From: Candidatus Poribacteria bacterium
Lineage (GTDB): Bacteria; Poribacteria; WGA-4E; WGA-3G
NCBI GenBank assembly: GCA_028820635.1
Contig: JAPPIG010000084.1
Location: 335,272-399,271, forward strand
DNA length: 64,000 nucleotides
Direction: 5' to 3'
The translations under genes and the position numbers were made by a program. Below, one piece after another: positions 46,981-54,448 of the stretch (its first letter is position 1; each line of letters starts with the position of its first letter). A model generated the notes under the pieces. It searched no databases. It saw only the letters and a list, made by a program, of their open reading frames with translations, and was not told the origin of the DNA.

Positions 46981-47106
46981 TGTAGGAGCGAGTTCCAGCT
47001 CGCGACCCGTTTGTAATCGCGCAATTCATTGCCAAATCAACGCCAAATGCGCGTTTGGCATTTGACGCCTCTTACATTCTTGTAGAAACGAACTCCAGTT
47101 GGTGCC
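46981..47106 (+). repeat. REP-like copy, family C palindrome and decayed REP copy
   Basis: A REP with the stem GCGAG/CTCGC and loop TTCCAG (46981-47006) is followed by a family C palindrome (47035-47067, CGCCAAATGC and GCATTTGACG) and a decayed REP (47081-47106) that keeps the GTAG foot but has lost most of the stem. Confidence 0.6.
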
Positions 47107-47114
47107 TCGGACCT

Positions 47115-47444
47115 TCACTGCAACGGTGAATAATCTGTAGGCTCAAGAATCTTATTACTCACCACGTTAACTAACGGACCACCTACTTCTGTAAGCCGTT
47201 TCGCCGCTTGCCATTCAGGATCTGCTATAAACGCATCCCAAGCACGCTGATAGTGTCCCAAATCTTCAAAAGCAAGTAGATAAACCAATTCCGTTGTCGT
47301 CGCCTCACCGATTGCGGTTTCCCAAAAACCGATAACTTTCATATTATACTTCTCAAACAACGGCAGTGTGATATTAGCAAATCGGTCATTCAGATTCTTC
47401 ATTTTCCCCGGTACAACCTGATACGTCCGCAACTCATAAATCAT
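47115..47444 (-). CDS. NIPSNAP family protein
   Basis: A 109-residue soluble protein of the NIPSNAP (dimeric alpha-beta barrel) family. It opens with MIYELRTYQVVPGKM and contains FWETAIG and VYLLAFEDLGHYQRAWDAF, the conserved core. These proteins occur in metabolic clusters but no general reaction is established. It has an AGGAAG ribosome binding site. Confidence 0.87.
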   Translation of the reverse strand: MIYELRTYQVVPGKMKNLNDRFANITLPLFEKYNMKVIGFWETAIGEATTTELVYLLAFEDLGHYQRAWDAFIADPEWQAAKRLTEVGGPLVNVVSNKILEPTDYSPLQ

Positions 47445-47790
47445 CTATTTCTTCCTTATGTTTCTTGTTGGAGGGGTTTGTAACCCCGATTTTCCAACCC
47501 AAAGATAGGTGCGGTTTCCTAACTGCACTTCTTCGTTCTTTCAGTAATGCGAGGTCACTGCGCCTCACCATTCCTATTCCACTGTCAGAGGCATTCAATT
47601 CTCCAGTAATTTCACATTTTATCATATGTCTTTTCTTGTGAATCAACGCCGAATGCGCGTTTGGCATTCGGCGGGAGCGATCTCCGAATCGCGACGAAAA
47701 CATTGGTGTCGGGAATCGGAGTTCCCTCCTACAATATAATTAGGTGAAACTCGACAATTGAATGGCTCTGAGTCCACTATAGGCGCGTCT
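47445..47790. other. 346-bp spacer packed with palindromic repeats
   Basis: It contains a family B copy (47464-47492, perfect stem GGGGTT-TGT-AACCCC), a hairpin with TCCT loop (about 47514-47533, GTGCGGTT with AACTGCAC), a family C palindrome with a perfect 10-bp stem (47647-47673) and a REP pair (47672-47733). No protein gene is seen. Confidence 0.6.
47641..47733. repeat. Family C palindrome fused to a head-to-head REP pair
   Basis: CGCCGAATGC-GCGTTTG-GCATTCGGCG (47647-47673) forms a perfect 10-bp stem and runs directly into a REP lacking its GTAG foot (47672-47695, stem GCGAT/ATCGC). An inverted REP with stem GGGAA/TTCCC follows at 47708-47733. Confidence 0.65.
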
Positions 47791-48474
47791 TTACAGAATC
47801 CCATATTTATCATAAACTTCTCGGAGCGTTGCACCTTCTCGCAGCGCATCGCGGGTACGGTTTTCACCACTCACCTTTTCCAGCGCTGCTTCAATTACCT
47901 GCGTTTCCACCGCCTGCGGAATAACAACCACACCATCTGCATCCCCAAACACAATATCGCCAGGATTCACCGTAACCCCACCACACTCAATAGGGACGTT
48001 GTATGCCACCACTTCTCCACGCCCATTAGAATCTACAGGCGATATCCCAGTTGTAAATATGGGGAACCGCATTTCCATGATCGGACGCACATCACGGATA
48101 AACCCATCAATAACAGCACCGCGCGCGCCGCGCACCTGTGCCGCCGTTGAAAGCAGTTCTCCCCAAAAACAGATACGTGTACTCCCGTTTGTTGAACAGA
48201 CCAAGATATCATTCTGCTTTAGACTATCCACCGCCGCGATTTCCTCCTGATACGGCTCATCAGGAATCTCATAGACATCAAGGCACAACACAGGCATTGC
48301 CCGACCAACAACAACCGTGTCAGGCAGCAACGGGCGGACAGTGTGTTGCAATGCTTGCTCGCGGAATCCAGCAGCATCTAACGCATCCGAAATCACAGCA
48401 GCGTATAACTGTTCCCCCATCATATCAAAGAGTTCAGTATCATTTTCCCACTGTATATTATCTTCAGTTTCCAT
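47791..48474 (-). CDS. RraA family protein (aldolase/decarboxylase type)
   Basis: A 227-residue RraA-fold protein. RGARGAVIDGFIRD, IECGGVTVNPGDIVFGDADGVVVIP and the late Glu-rich helix are the family core. Members are either RNase E inhibitors or, more often in this branch, 4-hydroxy-4-methyl-2-oxoglutarate aldolases/oxaloacetate decarboxylases with a divalent metal bound at the GD/D motif. Gene position 20 bases after purE suggests a shared transcript. Confidence 0.88.
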   Translation of the reverse strand: METEDNIQWENDTELFDMMGEQLYAAVISDALDAAGFREQALQHTVRPLLPDTVVVGRAMPVLCLDVYEIPDEPYQEEIAAVDSLKQNDILVCSTNGSTRICFWGELLSTAAQVRGARGAVIDGFIRDVRPIMEMRFPIFTTGISPVDSNGRGEVVAYNVPIECGGVTVNPGDIVFGDADGVVVIPQAVETQVIEAALEKVSGENRTRDALREGATLREVYDKYGIL

Positions 48475-48494
48475 GATGTGTTTTCCTATAACAT

Positions 48495-49022
48495 CTAATA
48501 ATTCTCATAACCAACTTCTTGGAGACGCGCCGCTTTTTCCGCAACGCCGTCACTCATCTTCTTTTTATAGTCTTGCAGCTTCGCTTCCAATTCAGGGAAC
48601 TCAAGTGCCAGAATCTGAACCGCGAATATCCCCGCATTTCTTGCACCGCCCGACCCAATCGCCATTGTTCCAACTGGTATACCGGGAGGCATCTGCACTG
48701 TTGCATATAACGCATCAACGCCGTTAAGAGGACCACCATCAACCGGCACCCCAATAACGGGCAACGTAGTATGTGCTGCAATCACACCAGCAAGGTGTGC
48801 GGCGCGCCCCGCGCCTGCAATAATGACTTTACCACCTTCCGCTTTAATCTTTTCTGTCCACGCCATCGTCCGTTCAGGCGAACGGTGCGCCGAAGAAATT
48901 GTTATTTCAAACGGCACTTCAAAATCTTCTAAAACCTTCGCGGCTTCAGCCATCTTTTCTAAATCGGAATCACTCCCCATCACAATACCGACAAGGGGTG
49001 TTTTTTGTTCTTGTAGAGACAT
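48495..49022 (-). CDS. purE: 5-(carboxyamino)imidazole ribonucleotide mutase PurE
   Basis: A 175-residue class I PurE of purine synthesis. VGIVMGSDSDLEKM, SAHRSPERT (catalytic His) and AGAGRAAHLAGVIAAHT are signature motifs, followed by PVIGVPVDGG. The protein is complete. No purK is adjacent. Confidence 0.95.
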   Translation of the reverse strand: MSLQEQKTPLVGIVMGSDSDLEKMAEAAKVLEDFEVPFEITISSAHRSPERTMAWTEKIKAEGGKVIIAGAGRAAHLAGVIAAHTTLPVIGVPVDGGPLNGVDALYATVQMPPGIPVGTMAIGSGGARNAGIFAVQILALEFPELEAKLQDYKKKMSDGVAEKAARLQEVGYENY

Positions 49023-49049
49023 ATCTATATCTTTACCTCAAATGTAGTG

Positions 49050-49082
49050 AATCAACGCCAAACGTATCTATGACATTCGACG
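49050..49082 (+). repeat. Decayed family C palindrome
   Basis: AATCAACGCCAAACGT, a 7-base loop and ACATTCGACG; three mismatches in the 10-bp stem compared with intact copies. Confidence 0.4.
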
Positions 49083-49180
49083 GGGTTGATCAAAAAGTGA
49101 AACTCAATTACAATCAATCTAAAATCCATGTTGTTAATCTATTGAATTTTCTGCCACATGTGCCGATGTGTTTTGAGCCT

Positions 49181-49522
49181 CTAAGCATCAGTATAAGTCT
49201 CAAGCTTTGAGGTTTCAGGTTCTATCGGTTGAATAGAGATATGATATCCAAGTGCCTTAAGAACAATTCCAAGTGTGTCAATCAGAGGCATATCCTTGTT
49301 GGATAACATTTTCGAAAAGACTTGTGGATCCATATCCACCTGCTTCGCAAGTTCAAAAACACCACCTTGCGCTTCAACGACCGTCTGAAGGGCTCTTAAC
49401 ACTACAGCAGGATTCTTATAAATTTGGTAGTCCTCAAAGATTGCTTGTAAATAGCCAATTGCCCTTTCTCGGCTGGTAATCCGCTCAATGAGACATTCAC
49501 GCCATGTTCTCATTTTTCTCAT
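49181..49522 (-). CDS. higA: HigA-type antitoxin (helix-turn-helix)
   Basis: A 113-residue protein with a C-terminal helix-turn-helix region ([33 protein letters not shown]) typical of antidote proteins of HigBA-type modules. Its ATG overlaps the stop codon of the toxin reading frame by four bases (ATGA) and a GAGGG site lies upstream. In intact modules it neutralises the toxin and represses its own promoter. Here the toxin is broken by a nonsense codon, so the antitoxin may be an orphan. Confidence 0.8.
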   Translation of the reverse strand: MRKMRTWRECLIERITSRERAIGYLQAIFEDYQIYKNPAVVLRALQTVVEAQGGVFELAKQVDMDPQVFSKMLSNKDMPLIDTLGIVLKALGYHISIQPIEPETSKLETYTDA

Positions 49523-49857
49523 AGATGTTCCCTCTTATATTCTAACCAATAAGTTTTGGCACGTTCAATATCTCGTGTTTGTGATGATTTGTCACCACCA
49601 CAGAGTAAAAGGATGATTGTGTTACCTATCTGTCCAAAATAGATTCTATAACCTGCTCCAAAGTGTATTCGTAACTCAAAAACACCTGCACCAATAGATC
49701 AACAATCCCCAAAATTACCATCTTCAAGACGCGCAAGTCTCGCCTGAATCCGATCTTGTGTGTTTGTATCTCGAATTGAGTCCAACCACTCATTAAAAGG
49801 TTCTCTACCATTTGGGGTCTGGTAGACTCGTATTTCTTGCGGATGTGTTGTACGCAT
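49519..49857 (-). pseudogene. higB: RelE/HigB-type toxin gene with a premature TGA
   Basis: One continuous frame of 113 codons from ATG (49857) to the TGA that overlaps the higA start. Codon 53 (49699-49701) is TGA. Upstream are MRTTHPQEIRVYQTPNGR and RLARLEDGNFGDC; downstream [22 protein letters not shown], and the late [13 protein letters not shown], all in frame. This is the order of the RelE/HigB killer family, in which Arg or Lys stands where the stop is. A single C-to-T change of CGA would create it. Toxin activity should be lost. Confidence 0.85.
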
Positions 49858-49898
49858 CGTTGATTATCGTGTTGCTTATATCCTATTCCAATTTTTCA

Positions 49899-50690
49899 CT
49901 ATGAGTAAATAATATGCGAATTTCTCTCAATAATCAACGGTTCCGGACCACCCACTGGAAAGTTAGATGCCCACTCCTCCGGATCATAATCACGAGTAAC
50001 AAAACACGCACGATGCACAGGCACTGCATGCTTCAATCCAATACGCGTCGCCATTTTAACACATCCATCATAAAACGGAAACTCACCCTCAGTCGGATGG
50101 TTAGTTAAGAAACCAATATCCGGATGATGCGCTGCCACTGCTGAAATCAGATCGTCGTGTTCGGCAAAGTTATTGATCGGATCACCGCTAAAGTATAACG
50201 TCACTCCATCGCTTACAACAACATAGCCCAGGTGCGTAACATCAGGCGGACCAATGTCAGCAGATGGATCACCAGCAGGCAGTTTTGCATAAACAGCATG
50301 CACGGTAATACCGTTCAGCTCCGCAGATCCACCTGCACCAATTTCTGAAACGTTATCAGAAGCAACATCAGTTTCTGACGAAATTTGACGCACGCTCTCC
50401 TCCGGTCCAATAAATCGTGTCGCGTTAGAGGTTTCCCAAATTCGGCGTATGGATTCTGGACATGTATGGTCACCGTGTGCATGTGTTAATAGCACAAAAT
50501 CAGCCGGAAGTTCCGACTCATTCAAGGGAGGTTTGGTGTGAATAAAGCGGTCGGAGGGACGGTTCAGCGGAAAATAAGGGTCAATTAGGACAATCGTGCC
50601 ATCCGAATCTTTCAGCGCAAAACTACTCTGCTCAAACCAGTGAACAGCAATAGAACCGCTTGGCACTTTCAAGGCAACAAGTGGATGCAT
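49899..50690 (-). CDS. MBL-fold metallohydrolase (UlaG-like)
   Basis: A 263-residue metallo-beta-lactamase-fold hydrolase with the complete motif THAHGDHTCPES (metal ligands), then GYVVVSDGVTLYFSGDP and a late H-containing PVHRACF. The N-terminal segment (IAVHWFEQSSFALK) resembles L-ascorbate-6-phosphate lactonase UlaG-type proteins. The substrate is uncertain. It has no clear partner gene. Confidence 0.85.
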   Translation of the reverse strand: MHPLVALKVPSGSIAVHWFEQSSFALKDSDGTIVLIDPYFPLNRPSDRFIHTKPPLNESELPADFVLLTHAHGDHTCPESIRRIWETSNATRFIGPEESVRQISSETDVASDNVSEIGAGGSAELNGITVHAVYAKLPAGDPSADIGPPDVTHLGYVVVSDGVTLYFSGDPINNFAEHDDLISAVAAHHPDIGFLTNHPTEGEFPFYDGCVKMATRIGLKHAVPVHRACFVTRDYDPEEWASNFPVGGPEPLIIERNSHIIYS

Positions 50691-51057
50691 ATATTAATTC
50701 CTGTGATGTAAGCCGTTAAGGAAGGTTCAGGATACGATTAAAGGGTGAACCCCCTATTTTGGTAACTAAGTCTAAAATGTATTAATCAAAAAGTAGATAA
50801 ATAGTATATCATATAATTGACTTTTTTGTTAAAAGAAAATGAGCGTGCAATTAGAGCTATTTGTAGTAGATTATAGAATTAATTAGACATTTTTGAACTG
50901 TAGGAGGGAACTCCGATTCCCGACTATCAAGGCGTTTTGTCGCGATTCGGAGATCGCTCCTACAAGTGAAGTGTATAATTATTTCAATAATTCACCATAG
51001 TTTTAAATAGGACGGACACAGTTATTTCACAAGTCCGCTTTTCATTTAAATAAAATG
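50691..51057. other. Gene-free spacer with a REP pair
   Basis: About 370 bases holding the REP pair (50899-50964). I see nothing else that can be named before the promoter at 51058. Confidence 0.6.
50899..50964. repeat. Head-to-head REP pair (forward 50899-50924, inverted 50939-50964)
   Basis: Forward copy: stem GGGAA/TTCCC. Inverted copy: GCGAT/ATCGC on the minus strand. Both have the loop CTCCGA and the GTAG feet outermost. The order of stem types is the reverse of the pair at 29397. Confidence 0.75.
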
Positions 51058-51086
51058 TTGACAAAACTTCGCTTTTTTTCTATCAT
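51058..51086 (+). promoter_or_regulatory. Promoter of the SUMF1-domain gene
   Basis: TTGACA (51058-51063), 17-base spacer, TATCAT (51081-51086), 90 bases before the ATG at 51177. Confidence 0.7.
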
Positions 51087-51176
51087 AACAATCCGAGGGC
51101 ATCCTGCGCGCTGCTAAAACCTGCCCACTTACTTTTCTATAAGGGAGCAAAAAATTGCATAGGAGGATTGTTTTTC

Positions 51177-51968
51177 ATGTATTTACCTGAAAAAGATGAG
51201 CCTTGTGTGAAGACGATACCCGATCCTCCTGAAAACATGATGCTGATACCTGCTGGCAAGTTTGAGATGGGAAACAACGATACTGAGTCTTATTACGAGC
51301 AGCAGGTGCATACGGTGCATGTGGATGCGTTCTATATGGACGCGCATGCTGTGACGAATCTTGAATATCAGCAGTTCCTGATTGAAAATTCCAGTTGGCA
51401 GAAAGATCAAATTGAGGGCAAGTTTCACGATGGTGACTACCTGTTAAATTGGAATGGTAACAACTATCCGGCAGGACAAGCGAACCATCCTGTTACTTGG
51501 GTGAGCTGGTATAGTGCGATGGCCTATACTATGTGGGTAGGAAAACGTTTGCCAACGGAGGCAGAATGGGAATACGCTGCGCGCGGTGGGCTATCGGGCA
51601 AAAAGTATCCATGGGGAGATGTGTTGTCCGCTGCGAAAGCGAACTATGGCAGAAATGTTGGAGATACGACAGTGGTTGGTAAGTACCCCGCGAACGGATA
51701 TGGTTTGTATGATATGTCTGGAAATGTTTGGGAGTGGTGTATAGATCTTTATGATGATGACTTCTACTTCGCATCGCCTCGCAAAAATCCACGCTCAGGG
51801 ACGAATGAACCAGAATGGATAATAAACAATTTCATGGACATTAAAACTGAGCGCGTGTTGCGCGGTGGTGGTTGGAGTGCTTCACCACAAGGTATCTGCG
51901 TCGCTGGTCGCTTTCTACTTTCACCAATGAACACAATCTATGAATACGGTTTCCGTTGCGTGCGGTAA
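51177..51968 (+). CDS. SUMF1/formylglycine-generating-enzyme-like domain protein
   Basis: A 263-residue protein with the SUMF1 fold: IPAGKFEMGNNDTES, LPTEAEWEYAARGG, GNVWEWC, RVLRGGGWSAS and the terminal GFRCVR. True formylglycine-generating enzymes have a Cys pair after GGSW (the copper/redox site). Here the first Cys is replaced and only ICVAGR follows, so sulfatase activation is unlikely; sugar-binding or non-maturase roles are known for such domains. There is no signal peptide. Start 51177 is chosen because AGGAGG lies 10 bases upstream. Confidence 0.85.
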   Translation: MYLPEKDEPCVKTIPDPPENMMLIPAGKFEMGNNDTESYYEQQVHTVHVDAFYMDAHAVTNLEYQQFLIENSSWQKDQIEGKFHDGDYLLNWNGNNYPAGQANHPVTWVSWYSAMAYTMWVGKRLPTEAEWEYAARGGLSGKKYPWGDVLSAAKANYGRNVGDTTVVGKYPANGYGLYDMSGNVWEWCIDLYDDDFYFASPRKNPRSGTNEPEWIINNFMDIKTERVLRGGGWSASPQGICVAGRFLLSPMNTIYEYGFRCVR

Positions 51969-51972
51969 TGCC

Positions 51973-52365
51973 TTAGAGGAGGTAACTCTTGTTCTGTCTT
52001 TTATAATAAAAATAAACGCCTACCACACCCACAATTGCACCAATTACATCAGAAACCCAATCTGCGACCGTAGCGAATCTACCGGGCACAAACATCTGAT
52101 GCAATTCATCGCTTGCTCCATAAAGAATTGAAATAAGCGCAGCAGTAACCCAAATCCAACCTGAGGGTAGCCATTTCGGCGGAACGTTTACAAACGCTAC
52201 AGTCAGCAACACACTCAGGATGCCATATTCAACAAAATGGTAGAGTTTATCAATTGTCAGCCACTCAAACTTTGGCATTGGGAGTGGCGGTTGTTCCAAA
52301 GACGAAATGACGAAAATGAGTGCCATGTAGAGAACGGGTGGTGCCCAATATTTCAAAATTTTCAT
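51973..52365 (-). CDS. VanZ-like family membrane protein
   Basis: A 130-residue membrane protein with four hydrophobic segments and the VanZ signatures DKLYHFVEYGILSVLL and YGASDELHQMFVPGR, plus DVIGAIVG. VanZ gives low-level teicoplanin resistance in enterococci; the biochemical role in other bacteria is unknown. It follows the dehydratase gene by 21 bases and converges with the SUMF1 gene. Confidence 0.88.
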   Translation of the reverse strand: MKILKYWAPPVLYMALIFVISSLEQPPLPMPKFEWLTIDKLYHFVEYGILSVLLTVAFVNVPPKWLPSGWIWVTAALISILYGASDELHQMFVPGRFATVADWVSDVIGAIVGVVGVYFYYKRQNKSYLL

Positions 52366-52386
52366 GGCAATTTCACCAAGTCATCT

Positions 52387-54354
52387 CTATTTCAACGCAT
52401 TTAGAATTGCGTCCACATCATAGACACAGCCACCCCATGTGCCACCGCCGACAGATTGTAACGCTGCCCACAGTCGCGTATCGTCAGGTAAAGCCTCGTC
52501 AGAGGAAAGGTCGGGACGCGGTTGCCGTTCCGCTAACACGCGTTCACCCGCTGCCGCACCGAACTGTTCACTCCCATGCCCTACCAGATCAATGCTTCCT
52601 ACTAATCCCTGAGTATCAATCTCTATCTGAATTACGTCGCCATCAAGCACTTTCCCGATAGGTCCACCCGCAAGTGCTTCCGGTCCAACATGTCCGATAC
52701 ACGCACCAGTTGAAACCCCCGAAAAACGCGCATCCGTTATCAAGGCAATATGTTTCCCAAATGATAGGTGTTTGAGTGCTGATGTGACCTGATATACCTC
52801 TTCCATTCCTGTGCCTTGTGGACCACGACAACACAACACCATGACATCTCCGGGTTTCATATCCTTCTCACCCTGACCTTTAAGTGTCTGTATTGCATCG
52901 GATTCTCGAACAAACACACGCGCTGGTCCCGTCATACGATACACCCCATCAGCATCAACAACGCTCGGATCAATCGCTGTGCTTTTGATGACAGATCCCT
53001 CTGGCGCGAGGTTGCCACGCGGAAACGTGACAGTACTCGTTAATCCTGCTGCTTTTGCAGCATCCGGACTCAAAATCACCTCATCAGGTGCAACGTTATC
53101 TCGTTCCTCAAGTAGTTCCCGAACACGCTGCCGTCGTTCCGAAGTTTCCCACCAATCAAGATTGCTACCGAGCGGTTCACCTGTTGCTGTTAGCACATCT
53201 TCATTCAGCAGACCGCCCAATTTGCGTAGATGCAACATCACTTCAGGCACACCACCAGCAAGAAAGACACGAACAGTCGGATGTCCGACCGGTCCATTCG
53301 GCAACACATCTACCAGCCGTGGAACTTGTTGATTAACTTCAGTCCAGTCATCCACCGTTGGACGTTCAAGACCAGCAGCATGCGCAATCGCAGGAATATG
53401 TAACAAAAGGTTCGTTGACCCACCAAATGCCGCATGCACGACCATCGCATTCCGAATAGCCTCTGGTGTAACGATATCATCCATCGTCAAACCCTTCGCG
53501 GCTAAATTGACCACTGCACGCGCTGAACGCAATCCCATATCCGACCATATATTTTGTCCAGACGGTGCTAACGCTGTATGTGTCAAACTCATGCCTAACG
53601 CTTCACCAACAACCTGCGAAGTTGCCGCAGTTCCTAAGAATTGGCATCCGCCACCGGGCGTAGCACAAGCACGGCATCCCATGTCCGCTGCATCTTGCAG
53701 GCTAATCTCACCGTGTGCAAAACGTGCACCGATTGTCTGAATCTTCCCTGCATCTTCGCCTGTAGTCGGCGGCAACGTCACGCCTCCCGGTACAAGCACA
53801 GCAGGCAATTCTCGCATTGAAGCAAGTGCCATCATCATCGCTGGTAAACCTTTATCGCACGTAGCAACACCAACAACCCCTTTCCGTGTCGGCAGAGAAC
53901 GAATGAGTCTACGAAAAATTTGCGCAGCATCGTTACGATAGGCGAGGCTATCCATCATACCGACAGTGCCTTGTGTCCGACCATCACACGGATCGGAACA
54001 GTAGCCAGCAAACGGAATTGCCGCAAGTTCTTTTAGCTCACGCGCAACAGCCTGCATCAAAAGACCTACTTCCCAATGCCCAGTGTGATATCCAAGTGCA
54101 ATAGGACTCCCATCAGGCGCACGGATACCGCCTTGTGTGCTAAGTATTAGGAATTCCTCTCGCCGCAGTTCTGTCGGTGCCCATCCCATCGCCGTATTGT
54201 GACTCAAACCAAAAATATCGCCGCTTGGTCTGTTGAGGAGCATCTCCGCTGTGAGAGGCAGACTACCTTCCGGTCCCGCAGCGTGCGTCTGGATGTCGTA
54301 AATTTCGCTGTCGCCTGTTTCTAAAATGTCAGTGTAGTTAATCGGTTTTGCCAT
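52387..54354 (-). CDS. YjhG/YagF family D-xylonate dehydratase
   Basis: A 655-residue IlvD/Edd-family dehydratase, matching YjhG in length and sequence. Characteristic blocks are [37 protein letters not shown] and [10 protein letters not shown]. Cys residues in [22 protein letters not shown] and [12 protein letters not shown] should hold the Fe-S cluster. It removes water from D-xylonate to 2-keto-3-deoxy-xylonate in pentose catabolism. No xylose dehydrogenase is adjacent. Confidence 0.92.
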   Translation of the reverse strand: MAKPINYTDILETGDSEIYDIQTHAAGPEGSLPLTAEMLLNRPSGDIFGLSHNTAMGWAPTELRREEFLILSTQGGIRAPDGSPIALGYHTGHWEVGLLMQAVARELKELAAIPFAGYCSDPCDGRTQGTVGMMDSLAYRNDAAQIFRRLIRSLPTRKGVVGVATCDKGLPAMMMALASMRELPAVLVPGGVTLPPTTGEDAGKIQTIGARFAHGEISLQDAADMGCRACATPGGGCQFLGTAATSQVVGEALGMSLTHTALAPSGQNIWSDMGLRSARAVVNLAAKGLTMDDIVTPEAIRNAMVVHAAFGGSTNLLLHIPAIAHAAGLERPTVDDWTEVNQQVPRLVDVLPNGPVGHPTVRVFLAGGVPEVMLHLRKLGGLLNEDVLTATGEPLGSNLDWWETSERRQRVRELLEERDNVAPDEVILSPDAAKAAGLTSTVTFPRGNLAPEGSVIKSTAIDPSVVDADGVYRMTGPARVFVRESDAIQTLKGQGEKDMKPGDVMVLCCRGPQGTGMEEVYQVTSALKHLSFGKHIALITDARFSGVSTGACIGHVGPEALAGGPIGKVLDGDVIQIEIDTQGLVGSIDLVGHGSEQFGAAAGERVLAERQPRPDLSSDEALPDDTRLWAALQSVGGGTWGGCVYDVDAILNALK

Positions 54355-54448
54355 TATGCTATGTCTTCCTTCTTTTTTACTTCCTACTATCTCAGGAGAT
54401 TACAAATGCGTTGATGGTTATCGGGTTCACTATCCGAAATACGACAAC

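Noticed and set aside
47758..48150. 130-codon plus-strand frame opposite the RraA-like gene
   Set aside because: It is antisense to a clear family member and has no ribosome binding site.
49699..49701. TGA in the toxin as selenocysteine or recoded codon
   Set aside because: Toxins of this family have no selenocysteine, relatives have Arg or Lys there, and TGA ends other genes in the window (for example lon).
49626..49811. 61-codon minus-strand frame within the toxin locus
   Set aside because: It is in a different frame from the HigB-type protein, which is recognisable on both sides of the TGA.
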